Shown: positions 29,313-38,271, numbered from the stretch's first letter. The stretch: DNA of 46,573 bases from Schinkia azotoformans LMG 9581 (GCF_000307855.1 NZ_AJLR01000069.1:1-46573), one strand, 5' to 3'. Translations and numbers: made by a program. The notes: generated by a model not told the origin, from the letters alone.

Positions 29313-31247
29313 TTGAAGTCAATTGAACGTATTCCATTTGCCTTTTCCAAAACAGAAAATTTTTATCAAAAACTAAGTGATTGGATTGGCGATGTTTTTT
29401 ATGAAATTCTGCCTGAGGCCGGTTTTGAACTTCGTGATGAGCAAGTTTTTATGGCCTTTCAACTTGAACGTGCTTTTAAAGAGAAAAAAGTGATGTTTGC
29501 GGAGGCTGGAGTAGGTACTGGGAAAACGCTTGTTTACCTGCTGTATGCTATTTGTTATGCACGTTATACCGGAAAACCGGCAATTATTGCTTGTGCAGAT
29601 GAAACATTAATCGAACAGCTTGTCAAAGAAGAGGGAGATATCAAAAAACTTGAACAGCACTTAGGTTTATCTATTGATGTGCGGTTGGCTAAATCTCCTG
29701 ATCAGTATTTATGTCTACAAAAACTGGATGGAGCATTGTTAAATGATTCGGATGGATTGTATGATCGAATCCATCAATCACTCCCCTCGTTTGTATTTGA
29801 TACAAAAGGAATGAAATCCTTCTATCACTATGGAGATCGTAAAGACTATGCACATTTAAACGATAATGAGTGGGAAGAGGTGGCCTGGGATCCATTCAAA
29901 GATTGTTTCGCCTGCGAAAGCCGTCACCGTTGCGGGCAAACATTATCGAGAGATTATTATCGAAAAACGACTGACATCATTGTTTGTTCCCATGATTTTT
30001 ATATGGAGCATATATGGACTCATGATTCAAGAAAACGGGAAGGACAGCTGCCGTTACTACCGGAAAGCAGTTCCGTTATTTTTGATGAAGGGCATCTTTT
30101 GGAATTTGCTGCTCAAAAAGCTTTAACCTACAGATTGAAAGAAAATATCATGGAAGATATTTTAACTAGATTACTTGAAAATGATGTTCGCGAACAATTT
30201 GCTTTACTAATTGAAGCTACGATTGATCAAAGTGTCGTATTTTTTGAAGAATTACGTAAAAGTATTATTAGTGTAGAAGGTTCAATTCGAAAAGAAATTA
30301 TTTTTACAGATAAGCTTGAAAAAGAAGCACGGTCTTTAAAAAATCTCCTGGCAAATTTAGCTGATGAACTTGTTTTTGAAAGTGAAACCTATACGATTGA
30401 TCATTATTTATTACATATTGTAGATGAACATATTGAAAGAGCAGAATATGCCTTACATTTATTCCTAAATTCAGCTCATGGCATTGCCTGGGTGCAGGAG
30501 GAGCATTATCATCTTACACTTGTGATTATGCCAAGGGCTGTAAAAGAAACACTAAAGGAAAACTTATTTTCGAAAAAGCAGCCCTATATTTTTTCATCTG
30601 CGACTCTTTCGGAAAATGAAAGTTTTCATTATATGGCGGATAGTTTAGGGATTCAGGAATATCTTTCTTTTTCAGTAGACTCTCCATTTGATTATGATGA
30701 TCAAATGAAGATTTATGTTCCAAATAATGAGGAAAAGCTTTCACATGATGAAAAGTGCCAGTTGACGATTCATCAAATTAATCAGACCGGTGGTCGAGCC
30801 ATCGTCCTTTTTAATTCAAAGGAAGATTTGCAAGGATTTAAAAAATACCTATCTAATATTAAGGTAGAATGGCCGGTATTATTTGAAGGAGATCAAGAAA
30901 TAAGTGACCTTGTCTCTAAATTTCAAAACGATGAAAAAGCAGTCCTTTGTTCGGTTCATTTGTGGGAAGGACTTGATATCCCTGGTCCCTCACTTAAAAA
31001 TGTAATCATTTGGTCCTTGCCATTTCCACCGAATGATCCAGTATTCGATTCAAAACGAAAAACGGTTGAAGATCCCTTTTGGGATATGGACATCCCCTAT
31101 ATGCTTTTGCGTTTAAGACAGGGTGTCGGCCGTTTGATTAGGACACATCATGACAGTGGAATGGTAACAATCTTTATGCCATTAAGGGATCAAAAGGTTG
31201 TAGAACAAGTACTAGGAGTATTACCTACAAATGTAGAATATATATAG
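29313..31247 (+). CDS. ypvA: XPD/DinG-family helicase (YpvA)
   Basis: A 644-residue superfamily-2 helicase. Walker A is EAGVGTGKT near residues 64-72, the Walker B is DEGH, and the C-terminal motifs are VLCSVHLWEGLDIPG and LRQGVGRLIRTHHDSG. CFACESRHRCGQ, with an earlier cysteine in YLC, matches the iron-sulfur cluster region of XPD/DinG helicases. It should unwind DNA 5' to 3', with a repair role inferred from relatives. The start is TTG 29313 with CGGAGGA ahead. In B. subtilis ypvA lies in the same neighbourhood, close to ypsC and ypwA. The metallopeptidase gene follows within 26 bp and is probably cotranscribed. Confidence 0.9.
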   Translation: MKSIERIPFAFSKTENFYQKLSDWIGDVFYEILPEAGFELRDEQVFMAFQLERAFKEKKVMFAEAGVGTGKTLVYLLYAICYARYTGKPAIIACADETLIEQLVKEEGDIKKLEQHLGLSIDVRLAKSPDQYLCLQKLDGALLNDSDGLYDRIHQSLPSFVFDTKGMKSFYHYGDRKDYAHLNDNEWEEVAWDPFKDCFACESRHRCGQTLSRDYYRKTTDIIVCSHDFYMEHIWTHDSRKREGQLPLLPESSSVIFDEGHLLEFAAQKALTYRLKENIMEDILTRLLENDVREQFALLIEATIDQSVVFFEELRKSIISVEGSIRKEIIFTDKLEKEARSLKNLLANLADELVFESETYTIDHYLLHIVDEHIERAEYALHLFLNSAHGIAWVQEEHYHLTLVIMPRAVKETLKENLFSKKQPYIFSSATLSENESFHYMADSLGIQEYLSFSVDSPFDYDDQMKIYVPNNEEKLSHDEKCQLTIHQINQTGGRAIVLFNSKEDLQGFKKYLSNIKVEWPVLFEGDQEISDLVSKFQNDEKAVLCSVHLWEGLDIPGPSLKNVIIWSLPFPPNDPVFDSKRKTVEDPFWDMDIPYMLLRLRQGVGRLIRTHHDSGMVTIFMPLRDQKVVEQVLGVLPTNVEYI

Positions 31248-31272
31248 TTGAATAAAGTAAGGGGGATTGTTA

Positions 31273-32790
31273 ATGGAACAATCAATTCAAAAAGCGGAAT
31301 CCGAGTTTTTAGAATATGTAAAAAAAATGTCTGCCTATAATGAAGCCTTGTCGTTAATTTTCTGGGATATGAGAACAGGGGCGCCAAAAAAAGGAATCGA
31401 GCAACGCTCTGAAGTCGTCGGGATGATTTCGCAGGAAGTATTTCAAATGTCTGTATCCGAAGAAATGAAGAATTACATTGATACCTTAGAGAAAGTGAAA
31501 GACCTTTCTGAAATAACGAAAAAAACGGTGGAAGAGTGCAAAAAGGATTATGAGCACAACACGAAAATTCCAAAAGAGGAATATAAGGAATATGTCATTC
31601 TTCAATCAAAAGCTGAATCAGTATGGGAGGAAGCAAAGGAAAAAGCAGATTTTGAAATGTTTCGCCCTTATTTAGAAAAGCTGGTTGAATTTAATAAGAA
31701 ATTTATTGGTTACTGGGGACCACCTAAGGAGGGTGGAAATAAATACGATATATTATTGGATCAGTATGAACCTGGTGTAACTGTGGCAATTTTAGATGAG
31801 ACCTTCGGCAAACTACGAGAGAAAATTGTACCGCTTGTACGGAAAATTTCAGAATCACAAAATCAGCCAAAGACGGACTTTTTATTTAAGACATTTCCTA
31901 AAGCGGAACAAAAAGCTTTCAGTATAGATGTCTTGAAGCAGATGGGGTATGACTTTGAAGCGGGGCGGCTTGATGAAACTGTTCACCCATTTGAAATTAC
32001 CTTAAATCCAGGTGACGTGAGAGTGACAACAAAATATGTTGAAAATGATTTTAGAGTTGCTGTTTTCGGAACCATTCATGAAGGTGGCCATGCCCTGTAT
32101 GAGCAAAATATATCTAAAGATTTAATTGGGACACCATTATGCGAAGGGACATCGATGGGAATTCATGAATCTCAATCGTTGTTCTGGGAAAATTATATTG
32201 CCAGGGACTATAATTTCTGGGTTTACTTCTATGAAAAATTAAAAGCTTATTCAAATGGACAATTTGACAATGTTGCTATTGATGATTTTTACAAAGGAAT
32301 CAATGAGTCAAAACCATCATTAATAAGAATTGAAGCAGATGAACTGACTTATCCGCTCCATGTCATGGTTCGTTATGAAATTGAAAAGGGCTTATTTAAT
32401 GATGAAATAGAGGTAAAGGATTTACCGGTGATCTGGAATCAAAAGATGGAAGAATATCTTGGGGTTACTCCTAAACATGATGGGGAAGGGGTCTTACAGG
32501 ACGTTCATTGGGCCGGTGGAAGCTTCGGCTATTTTCCATCCTATGCACTAGGTTATATATATGCAGCGCAATTTAGAGCAGCCCTGTTAAAAGATTTACC
32601 AAACTTAGGTGATCTGTTGAAGGCTGGAAATTTAGTACTGATAAAAGAATGGTTAGCAGAAAATATACATCAGTACGGAAAAATAAAAAAACCTTTAGAA
32701 ATTGTCAAGGATGTAACAGGTGAGGGATTAAATTCCAATTATTTAATACAATACCTTGAAGAAAAATACGCAAAAATATATGATCTTTAA
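31273..32790 (+). CDS. ypwA: Carboxypeptidase Taq, M32 family (YpwA)
   Basis: A 505-residue metallocarboxypeptidase. The zinc motif HEGGH is at residues 269-273, with the downstream glutamate expected in HESQSLFWENYIARD. DPR-like substrate-binding elements of M32 are seen in TLNPGDVRVTTKY and the C-terminal GGSFGYFPSYALGYIYAAQ. The enzyme removes C-terminal amino acids broadly except proline and acts in the cytoplasm. ATG 31273 has AAGGGGGA about 8 nt upstream; a TTG six bases earlier sits in the site. It follows ypvA closely and ends in a strong terminator. Confidence 0.93.
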   Translation: MEQSIQKAESEFLEYVKKMSAYNEALSLIFWDMRTGAPKKGIEQRSEVVGMISQEVFQMSVSEEMKNYIDTLEKVKDLSEITKKTVEECKKDYEHNTKIPKEEYKEYVILQSKAESVWEEAKEKADFEMFRPYLEKLVEFNKKFIGYWGPPKEGGNKYDILLDQYEPGVTVAILDETFGKLREKIVPLVRKISESQNQPKTDFLFKTFPKAEQKAFSIDVLKQMGYDFEAGRLDETVHPFEITLNPGDVRVTTKYVENDFRVAVFGTIHEGGHALYEQNISKDLIGTPLCEGTSMGIHESQSLFWENYIARDYNFWVYFYEKLKAYSNGQFDNVAIDDFYKGINESKPSLIRIEADELTYPLHVMVRYEIEKGLFNDEIEVKDLPVIWNQKMEEYLGVTPKHDGEGVLQDVHWAGGSFGYFPSYALGYIYAAQFRAALLKDLPNLGDLLKAGNLVLIKEWLAENIHQYGKIKKPLEIVKDVTGEGLNSNYLIQYLEEKYAKIYDL

Positions 32791-32797
32791 AAAAATG

Positions 32798-32832
32798 ATC
32801 CCCTTGTACTATAACAAGGGGATTGTAATTTT
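32798..32832. terminator. Terminator between ypwA and the oxidase operon
   Basis: ATCCCCTTGT (32798-32807) pairs perfectly with ACAAGGGGAT (32814-32823), followed by TGTAATTTTT. The upstream run of A also allows use from the minus strand. Confidence 0.8.
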
Positions 32833-32866
32833 TGATAGAATATTATATAATTTTCCATAATTGTTT

Positions 32867-34525
32867 TTATTGACGTCCAATTACGTTAGTGAAACCAGGA
32901 GATCCTGGAGGTGCGTTTTGGATCATATCAATAAATGGAATGGTGTAAGCGAATAAGATTAGTGTAAATGTAACTGCGATCCATACTTTAAAATTATCAA
33001 AGATAGCAGGAACTTTTTCAGCTTTTTCGTGTACTTCTCCGATAGGGAATTCTTCTTCACCTTTAGGTGCAAAGAATGCTAAGTTAATAAAGATTACGAC
33101 CATTAATAAAGCACCTAGGAAAAGAATAGTACCACCTACAGCTTGAGCAATTTGGTAAGGAATCCAAGCTAGGGAATCTTCGTTACCAGCATATGTTGAG
33201 AACGCTGAACGACGTGGTGCTCCGAATAAGCCTGCTGCGTGCATTGATGCAGACATAAATACCATACCAATCGTCCATAACCAAGTTTGAGCTAGAGCTA
33301 CTTTATTCATTTTTTCTGTCAACTTACGTCCAGTAATAGAAGGAACCATCCAGAATGTGATACCAAAGAATGTTAAAGCACAAGCTGATGCAACTGTTAA
33401 ATGGAAGTGTCCAGTAATCCAGATCGTATTATGGACAACTTGGTTCATTTGGTGGGATGCGTTAACGATACCACCGGCACCACCAGGAATGAATAATAAC
33501 ATGCCCAGGAATGGAGCTAAGAAACGAGCATCTTTCCATGGAAGCTTTTTCCACCAACCAAAAATACCTGTTGCTCCTAATTCGCGACCGCGTAATTCAA
33601 ATGTTGCGAATAAAGAGAATGCAGTCATTAATGAAGGTATAACTACTAAATATGTTAATACTACTTGTAAGTATTTCCAGAATGGATCAATACCTGGCTC
33701 TAATAATTGATGGTGGAATCCAACTGGCATTGAGAATAACAAGAATAATACAAATGAGAGACGTGCTAAAGAGTCACTAAAGATTTTACCGCCAATAATT
33801 TTAGGAATAATTACGTACCATGCCATATATGCCGGCATTAACCAGAAATAAACTAATGGGTGACCGAAGTACCAGAATAAAGTACGGCTAATTAAAACAT
33901 CGATTGTTGGTACAAGTCCGATAGACCAAGGAATAATTTGTACTAAAACAGTTGTTGCTAAACCAAGACAAGCTACTAACCAAAGAATCAATGTTGCAAC
34001 ACCCATGAAGCTTAATAATGGTGTTGTTTGACCAGGATTTTCTTTTTTCCAACGTGCGTGACGGTGGAATACAACAAATCCTTCTACCCAGCTACCTACA
34101 ACTACTAGTGTAAGACCGGTATAGTGTAATGGATGTGCCATTAATGGTGCGTACATTGTGTAAAGAACAGAACCCTCACCAAGCAATATGAATGTTGCAG
34201 TGATGGCAACACCGATTGTCATCATCCAGTAACCGATCCAACCAAAGCGACGTTCGCCAGCTGATAGTGTTCCACAAACTTTACTTTGTCCCGCTATGAT
34301 AAAACCGATAATAAAGAAAGTAGTTAATACGAGACCTAATAAAACACCGTGAACAGTTAATACTTGATAATAATTAATTCCAGCTGGTAATGTTACCTTA
34401 CCTGAACGAACTAAAGTTTGAAGTAGACCAGCGGTAGCACCCAAAAATAAAGCTACAAATGCAACGTAAAGATGCGCCATTGTAAGTTTTGCATCTCGTT
34501 TATCGATACTTGCAACACCTTTCAT
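32867..34525 (-). CDS. cbaA: ba3-type cytochrome c oxidase subunit I
   Basis: The 552-residue, roughly thirteen-helix protein is the heme-copper subunit that reduces oxygen to water. It belongs to the B (ba3) branch: HLYVAFVALFLGATAGLLQ at the start, GHPLVYFWLMPAYMAWY with the copper histidine and tyrosine, FHHQLLEPGID, and HNTIWITGHFHLTVASACAL carrying the heme and copper ligands. The B branch uses a single proton path and has high oxygen affinity, suited to low oxygen. The ATG overlaps the subunit II stop by one base, so translation is coupled. It is the last gene of the three-gene operon. Codon use looks like that of a highly expressed gene. Confidence 0.93.
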   Translation of the reverse strand: MKGVASIDKRDAKLTMAHLYVAFVALFLGATAGLLQTLVRSGKVTLPAGINYYQVLTVHGVLLGLVLTTFFIIGFIIAGQSKVCGTLSAGERRFGWIGYWMMTIGVAITATFILLGEGSVLYTMYAPLMAHPLHYTGLTLVVVGSWVEGFVVFHRHARWKKENPGQTTPLLSFMGVATLILWLVACLGLATTVLVQIIPWSIGLVPTIDVLISRTLFWYFGHPLVYFWLMPAYMAWYVIIPKIIGGKIFSDSLARLSFVLFLLFSMPVGFHHQLLEPGIDPFWKYLQVVLTYLVVIPSLMTAFSLFATFELRGRELGATGIFGWWKKLPWKDARFLAPFLGMLLFIPGGAGGIVNASHQMNQVVHNTIWITGHFHLTVASACALTFFGITFWMVPSITGRKLTEKMNKVALAQTWLWTIGMVFMSASMHAAGLFGAPRRSAFSTYAGNEDSLAWIPYQIAQAVGGTILFLGALLMVVIFINLAFFAPKGEEEFPIGEVHEKAEKVPAIFDNFKVWIAVTFTLILFAYTIPFIDMIQNAPPGSPGFTNVIGRQ

Positions 34526-35004
34526 TATTCAACCACCTCCACAGTTGCGAACATTAAGTGATGTCCTAAACCACAATATTCATTACATACGATTGTGTAT
34601 TTACCAGGTTTATTAAAAGTTGTTTCAACTGTGTTAATATAGCCGGGTTCAAGCATCATGTTTGCGTTTGTACCAGCTACTTCAAAACCATGGATTACAT
34701 CCTTCGTAGTACCAATAAAGTTTATTTTAGATCCAACAGGAACTTGAATTACCTTTTCAGGACCTACGTCATAGTTAAATGCTGAAGCAACTATAACTAA
34801 TTCATAATCTTTTTCTCCAACCTGCTTTAGACCGGGTTGATCAAATGGAGCAGTTGTATCAAGTTTAGTAGGGTCGACCGTTACAAGACAGCTTGGTGGT
34901 TGATTACCCATGTAGAATGCACTAACTCCAATTGTGACTGTGAATGCGAGTAATGATATAATACCAAATAGCAACCAAATCTTTTCATACTTATGAATGT
35001 GCAT
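34525..35004 (-). CDS. cbaB: ba3-type cytochrome c oxidase subunit II
   Basis: A 159-residue protein with one N-terminal membrane helix (IWLLFGIISLLAFTVTIGVSAFY) and an outward cupredoxin domain. The dinuclear copper site is clear: CNEYCGLGHHLM supplies two cysteines, a histidine and a methionine, with the fourth histidine in IHGFEV. It accepts electrons from cytochrome c. It is shorter than aa3-type subunit II, with one helix instead of two. The missing helix is supplied by the small subunit at 35035-35175. ATG 35004 is chosen over the in-frame TTG 35025, since AAAGGAG lies between them. Confidence 0.93.
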   Translation of the reverse strand: MHIHKYEKIWLLFGIISLLAFTVTIGVSAFYMGNQPPSCLVTVDPTKLDTTAPFDQPGLKQVGEKDYELVIVASAFNYDVGPEKVIQVPVGSKINFIGTTKDVIHGFEVAGTNANMMLEPGYINTVETTFNKPGKYTIVCNEYCGLGHHLMFATVEVVE

Positions 35005-35034
35005 GGATTCTGAAACTCCTTTCAAATTGTGTGA

Positions 35035-35175
35035 TTAACGTTGTAAGAATAGATTAAAAACACCAAGCCAAGTACCAACAAGAATAAGTCCAAGTATTCC
35101 TACAGATAGTAGGGTTCCTTTTAAAGAATTGCTATCTTCTACCTCAGTTTTACGATGTAGCTCTGGTTTCGCCAT
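35035..35175 (-). CDS. Cytochrome c oxidase subunit IIa
   Basis: A 46-residue protein read from ATG 35175: MAKPELHRKTEVEDSNSLKG, then TLLSVGILGLILVGTWLGVF and a short NLFLQR end. One membrane helix after a charged N-terminal tail, placed immediately before subunit II of a ba3-type oxidase, is the signature of subunit IIa, which occupies the place of the second helix of canonical subunit II. GAAGGGAAGTG is its ribosome-binding site. It is the first gene of the oxidase operon, 30 bp before subunit II. Confidence 0.88.
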   Translation of the reverse strand: MAKPELHRKTEVEDSNSLKGTLLSVGILGLILVGTWLGVFNLFLQR

Positions 35176-35535
35176 AGAATCACTTCCCTTCGATTGATCT
35201 TAAGTTTTAAAACATTTTAGTGTAAAAAGTGAACCTTCTGTATGCTTTTATATTACAAAAGAAATAAATCGAATCCATCACATTTTTTTACTTTTCACAA
35301 AATGTTCATAAGTAGTATAATTACTATTGAAATAGTGAAAATTACTTTAACCTTGATGCATAAGGGTTTTTGTTTTGAAAAATGTGAACATAATGTGAAG
35401 ACAGTGTTCAAAAATGTTCATTCCATAGTTGGAAAATATCATTTGCTTTTGGATTTTATTTAGAGAAAATGTTATTCTTTGGAAGAAACATGCATCAAAA
35501 TAATAAAATTAAAAAACATCTAGGGGGTCATGGTT
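35176..35535. promoter_or_regulatory. Intergenic region with repeated TGTTCA/TGAACA motifs
   Basis: This gap separates the oxidase operon from carbonic anhydrase. It holds four copies of the hexamer: ATGTTCAT (35302-35309), TGTGAACAT (35383-35391), GTGTTCA (ends 35410) and ATGTTCA (35414-35420), with TGTGAAG at 35394-35400. These look like half-sites for a dimeric regulator. A TATAAA-type -10 may lie near 35250 for the oxidase direction. The 73-codon frame at 35242-35463 is judged noncoding. Confidence 0.4.
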
Positions 35536-36138
35536 ATGAATCGTTTACAGGAAGTTCTTTCCCATAATGAACAATTTGTGAACAACAAAGAGTATGAACA
35601 GTTTAAAACAACTAAATATCCAGATAAGAATATGGTTATTTTGACTTGTATGGATACGAGGTTGACTGACTTATTGCCGAAAGCAATGAATGTGGGTCAT
35701 GGGGATGCGAAAATTATTAAAAACGCCGGGGCTCTTGTCTCTCACCCATTCGGAAGTATTATGAGAAGTATTCTCGTTGCTGTTTATTCATTAAACGCTA
35801 AGGAAGTTTTCGTAGTAGCACATCATGATTGTGGGATGACAGGATTGTCCGCAAATCAAATTTTGGACAAGTCCATATTAAGCGGTATTTCGAGAGAGAA
35901 AATTGACATTCTACGTCATGCAGGTATTGACATTGATAATTGGCTCAAAGGTTTTACTAATGGTGCGGAAAGTGTTGAAGAATCTGTATACAGTATAAGG
36001 AATCACCCGCTTTTTCCAAAGGATGTTCCAGTACATGGGTTAATTATTGATCCAGAAACAGGCAAATTAGATGTCATTGTTGATGGAAATGAACATATTG
36101 AGAAATCGAATAAAGATGATTTGAGACATTCTATCTAA
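35536..36138 (+). CDS. Beta-class carbonic anhydrase
   Basis: A 200-residue zinc enzyme that interconverts carbon dioxide and bicarbonate. The ligands are Cys38 in CMDTR (with the Asp40-Arg42 dyad), His96 and Cys99 in HHDCGM. The layout agrees with B. subtilis YtiB-type enzymes, which lack long N-terminal extensions. ATG 35536 is preferred over ATG 35530, since the AGGGGG site sits only 2 nt before the first but 8 nt before the second. It is monocistronic, ending in a terminator that overlaps its stop codon. Confidence 0.92.
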   Translation: MNRLQEVLSHNEQFVNNKEYEQFKTTKYPDKNMVILTCMDTRLTDLLPKAMNVGHGDAKIIKNAGALVSHPFGSIMRSILVAVYSLNAKEVFVVAHHDCGMTGLSANQILDKSILSGISREKIDILRHAGIDIDNWLKGFTNGAESVEESVYSIRNHPLFPKDVPVHGLIIDPETGKLDVIVDGNEHIEKSNKDDLRHSI

Positions 36139-36154
36139 TAGAATGTCTTTTTTT
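36125..36154 (+). terminator. Terminator of carbonic anhydrase gene
   Basis: GACATTCTA (36125-36133) pairs perfectly with TAGAATGTC (36139-36147), then seven T. The stem uses the last coding bases. Confidence 0.88.
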
Positions 36155-36158
36155 AGCC

Positions 36159-36305
36159 ATATTAAAAATTAAAGGAAAAATAGATATTTTAGAAAAACAT
36201 AAACCATTAGTTTTAGATGGAGAAATAGCTATATTAGAATCGCGATTTTGTGCTGAATTTGAAAAAATTCAAATCAGAGGCAGAACAAAAATTGAAAAAA
36301 AATAA
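36159..36305 (+). pseudogene. Possible gene fragment (homocysteine methyltransferase-like)
   Basis: A frame without a start codon reads ILKIKGKIDILEKHKPLVLDG and then EIAILESRFCAEFEKIQIRG to TAA 36303-36305. ILEKHKPLVLDG followed by a small hydrophobic segment resembles the N-terminus of homocysteine S-methyltransferases (LDGAMATELE), but the match is short and the rest is absent. If real it is a dead fragment. Little else is seen between 36155 and 36347. Confidence 0.25.
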
Positions 36306-36347
36306 ACCGATTCGCTAGTGAAACACCTGCCCATTATATGATAAAGG

Positions 36348-36392
36348 TTCAGTCGAAGCGCTCGTCGCTAAACGGGCGCTTCCGCTTTTCTA
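36348..36392 (-). repeat. Stop-codon-linked hairpin repeat, copy 4 (short)
   Basis: Minus strand: begins with the stop codon of the CheX-like gene, TAGAAAAGCGGAAGCGCCCG, then TTTAGCGA and CGAGCGCTT. AAGCGCCCG pairs with CGAGCGCTT with one mismatch, giving a compact hairpin. The middle part and the CTAGACAAT end of the other copies are missing. Confidence 0.8.
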
Positions 36393-36854
36393 TTTCGTTT
36401 CCAGCATTAGGATAATATGAATTTCGCCTTTTCCTTCAATTGCCACAGGTACGCGAAAAGCACGATCAAATCCATATAATTTGGAGGAACCAACCATTAC
36501 CGTTGGAGGAGTAATATCTATATCCACTCCATGTGAGGCCACGATTGTGCAAAGCTTACCTGCAAGCATATTTCCAAGCTCACCTGTGAATGATTGAAGC
36601 ATTTCACCTTCTAAAGGCATGCCGAACATTGCTTCCCCAATAGCCCCGAATGTCTTGGCTGCGCTTTCTAAAACCAACCGACCTCTTACATGACCAACCA
36701 TCCCTATTAAAACTCCAATCTCGGTTTGTTCCAACGGTGCTGTCATAAGTGAAGGTTGTCCGACTACAAGTGGCATTGGGATTACACTTTTAACCGATTC
36801 CAACGTTCCGTTTAATATATGAGTAATATTCCCGCTTAAAGACAGTTTACCCAC
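36390..36854 (-). CDS. CheX-like chemotaxis phosphatase-family protein
   Basis: About 150 residues with the CheC/CheX fold pattern: NITHILNGTLESVKSVIPM at the start, VLIGMVGHVRGRLVLE, and EMLQSFTGELGNMLAGKLCTIVASHGVDIDITPPTVMVG. The E-x2-N pair of the phosphatase helix is seen in GELGNMLAG. CheX removes phosphate from CheY-P; here no chemotaxis gene is nearby, so the target is open. The start is uncertain: GTG 36854 is given, while CTG 36845 has a better distance from the GGGGGGTGGG stretch and gives 151 residues. The ATG at 36902 has no site. The TAG stop is the first codon of a dispersed repeat. Confidence 0.75.
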   Translation of the reverse strand: MGKLSLSGNITHILNGTLESVKSVIPMPLVVGQPSLMTAPLEQTEIGVLIGMVGHVRGRLVLESAAKTFGAIGEAMFGMPLEGEMLQSFTGELGNMLAGKLCTIVASHGVDIDITPPTVMVGSSKLYGFDRAFRVPVAIEGKGEIHIILMLETK

Positions 36855-36995
36855 CCCCCTATATTTCTTTTTATGTAAAATAGAATAGGTACATGATACC
36901 ATAAAAATGATTATCGTAAATTAGGAATCTTCCATATTCATAAATTTTATATTAATTTTGCAATAATTTACAATGTAATGAAGGGTAGAATCGGT

Positions 36996-37087
36996 TATAA
37001 TAAAACTGCACAACAAACCTTCAAAACGTCGGTTTTCTAAATGAATTCCGCTTTTTCAACCTCTCTAATTCAGGGAGGTTTTTTTTC
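36996..37087 (+). ncRNA. Candidate short RNA or attenuator leader before bpsA
   Basis: TATAAT (36996-37001) precedes about 80 nt that ends in a hairpin: AACCTC (37058-37063) with GAGGTT (37075-37080) and a run of eight T. No coding frame or plus-strand gene lies ahead, so this is either a small RNA of roughly 75-80 nt or a leader in which transcription of bpsA is attenuated. An earlier hairpin, AAACC with GGTTT around 37016-37035, could compete. No -35 box is clear. Confidence 0.45.
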
Positions 37088-37172
37088 GCACTGATAAGTA
37101 AAATTTTCTAATGACTAAAATATTATTAATTGGAAAATATAACAGTAAATGGATAAAGAGAAGAGGGAACTT

Positions 37173-38261
37173 ATGGCTAGTATTGTATCTGTAGGTCTTT
37201 GTACACCTCCCTATCGGATCTCACAGGAAAAAACAGTCGAATTTGCAAGAGAGTTGTTTCAGGATTCCTTTCATGAAATCGAGCGCTTGTTGAAGGTGTT
37301 TGAAAACGGTCAAATAAAGGAACGTTATTTTTCTGTTCCGTTGGAATGGTTTAGCAAGGACCATAGCTTCGCTGAAAAGAATGAAATCTTTATTGAAAAA
37401 GCCGTTGAGTTTGGCATTTCAGCGATTAAAGAATGTTTGCATAACCCAACCTATTTACAGAAACCAATTCCATTTGAGGACATAGATGCTATTTTTTACA
37501 TAACGTCCAGTGGTCTAGCAACACCGAGTATTGATGCGAAAATTATGAATCAATTGTTGTTTAGGAAGTCTTGTAAACGAATCCCGATTTGGGGGTTGGG
37601 GTGTGCTGGAGGAGCATCAGGTCTTTCAAGGGCTTTTGAATATTGTAAGGCATTTCCGAAAGCAAAAGTTCTCGTATTAAGTGTTGAGCTTTGCAGTCTA
37701 ACTTTTCAAAAAGATGATCATTCCAAAAGTAATTTGGTTGGGACCTCCCTTTTTGCTGATGGTGTTGCTTGTGCCTTAATAACGGGTTCAGAAGCTGATC
37801 TTTCACTTAAAGATTCAAGTATAGCTTTACCTAGGATTTTAGCAACACAATCCATGCTGATGTCCGATTCAGAGGATGTCATGGGTTGGAGCATTAGAAA
37901 GGAAGGATTTTTTGTTATTTTTTCAAAAGATATTCCGACGATCATTCGGACATGGGTAAAATCAAACGTTCAAAACTTTTTGGACGAGCAAGAACTGACA
38001 ATTCAGGATATCGAACATTTTGTTGCTCACCCTGGAGGTAAAAAGGTTTTAGAGGCCTATGTTGAAACCTTGGGAATGGGTCAAGAAAAAATAAACAATT
38101 CACTTGAGATTTTAACGAATTATGGGAATATGTCATCGGCAACAATTTTATATGTCTTGAAGAAATTTCTTGAAAATAGCTCTAAAAAAGGCGACTTAGG
38201 ACTGGCAGCAGCTGTCGGACCGGGCTTTAGCTCTGAATTATTACTATTACGTTGGGAATAG
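37173..38261 (+). CDS. bpsA: Type III polyketide synthase
   Basis: A 362-residue chalcone-synthase-like enzyme, equivalent to B. subtilis BcsA (BpsA). The catalytic triad is visible: Cys144 in IWGLGCAGGASG, His286 in VAHPGGKK and Asn319 in NYGNMSSAT. It condenses long-chain acyl-CoA with malonyl-CoA into alkylpyrones. The start at ATG 37173 (MASIVSVG) aligns with the B. subtilis protein and has an AAGAGGGA site; an ATG eight codons upstream lacks one. The methyltransferase gene bpsB follows 10 bp later and acts on the product. A terminator-like hairpin lies upstream at 37058-37087. Confidence 0.93.
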   Translation: MASIVSVGLCTPPYRISQEKTVEFARELFQDSFHEIERLLKVFENGQIKERYFSVPLEWFSKDHSFAEKNEIFIEKAVEFGISAIKECLHNPTYLQKPIPFEDIDAIFYITSSGLATPSIDAKIMNQLLFRKSCKRIPIWGLGCAGGASGLSRAFEYCKAFPKAKVLVLSVELCSLTFQKDDHSKSNLVGTSLFADGVACALITGSEADLSLKDSSIALPRILATQSMLMSDSEDVMGWSIRKEGFFVIFSKDIPTIIRTWVKSNVQNFLDEQELTIQDIEHFVAHPGGKKVLEAYVETLGMGQEKINNSLEILTNYGNMSSATILYVLKKFLENSSKKGDLGLAAAVGPGFSSELLLLRWE

Positions 38262-38271
38262 AGGGAATACT

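Noticed and set aside
35242-35463. 73-codon plus-strand frame between the oxidase and carbonic anhydrase genes
   Set aside because: No ribosome-binding site, unusual composition, and it overlaps clustered regulatory-looking motifs.
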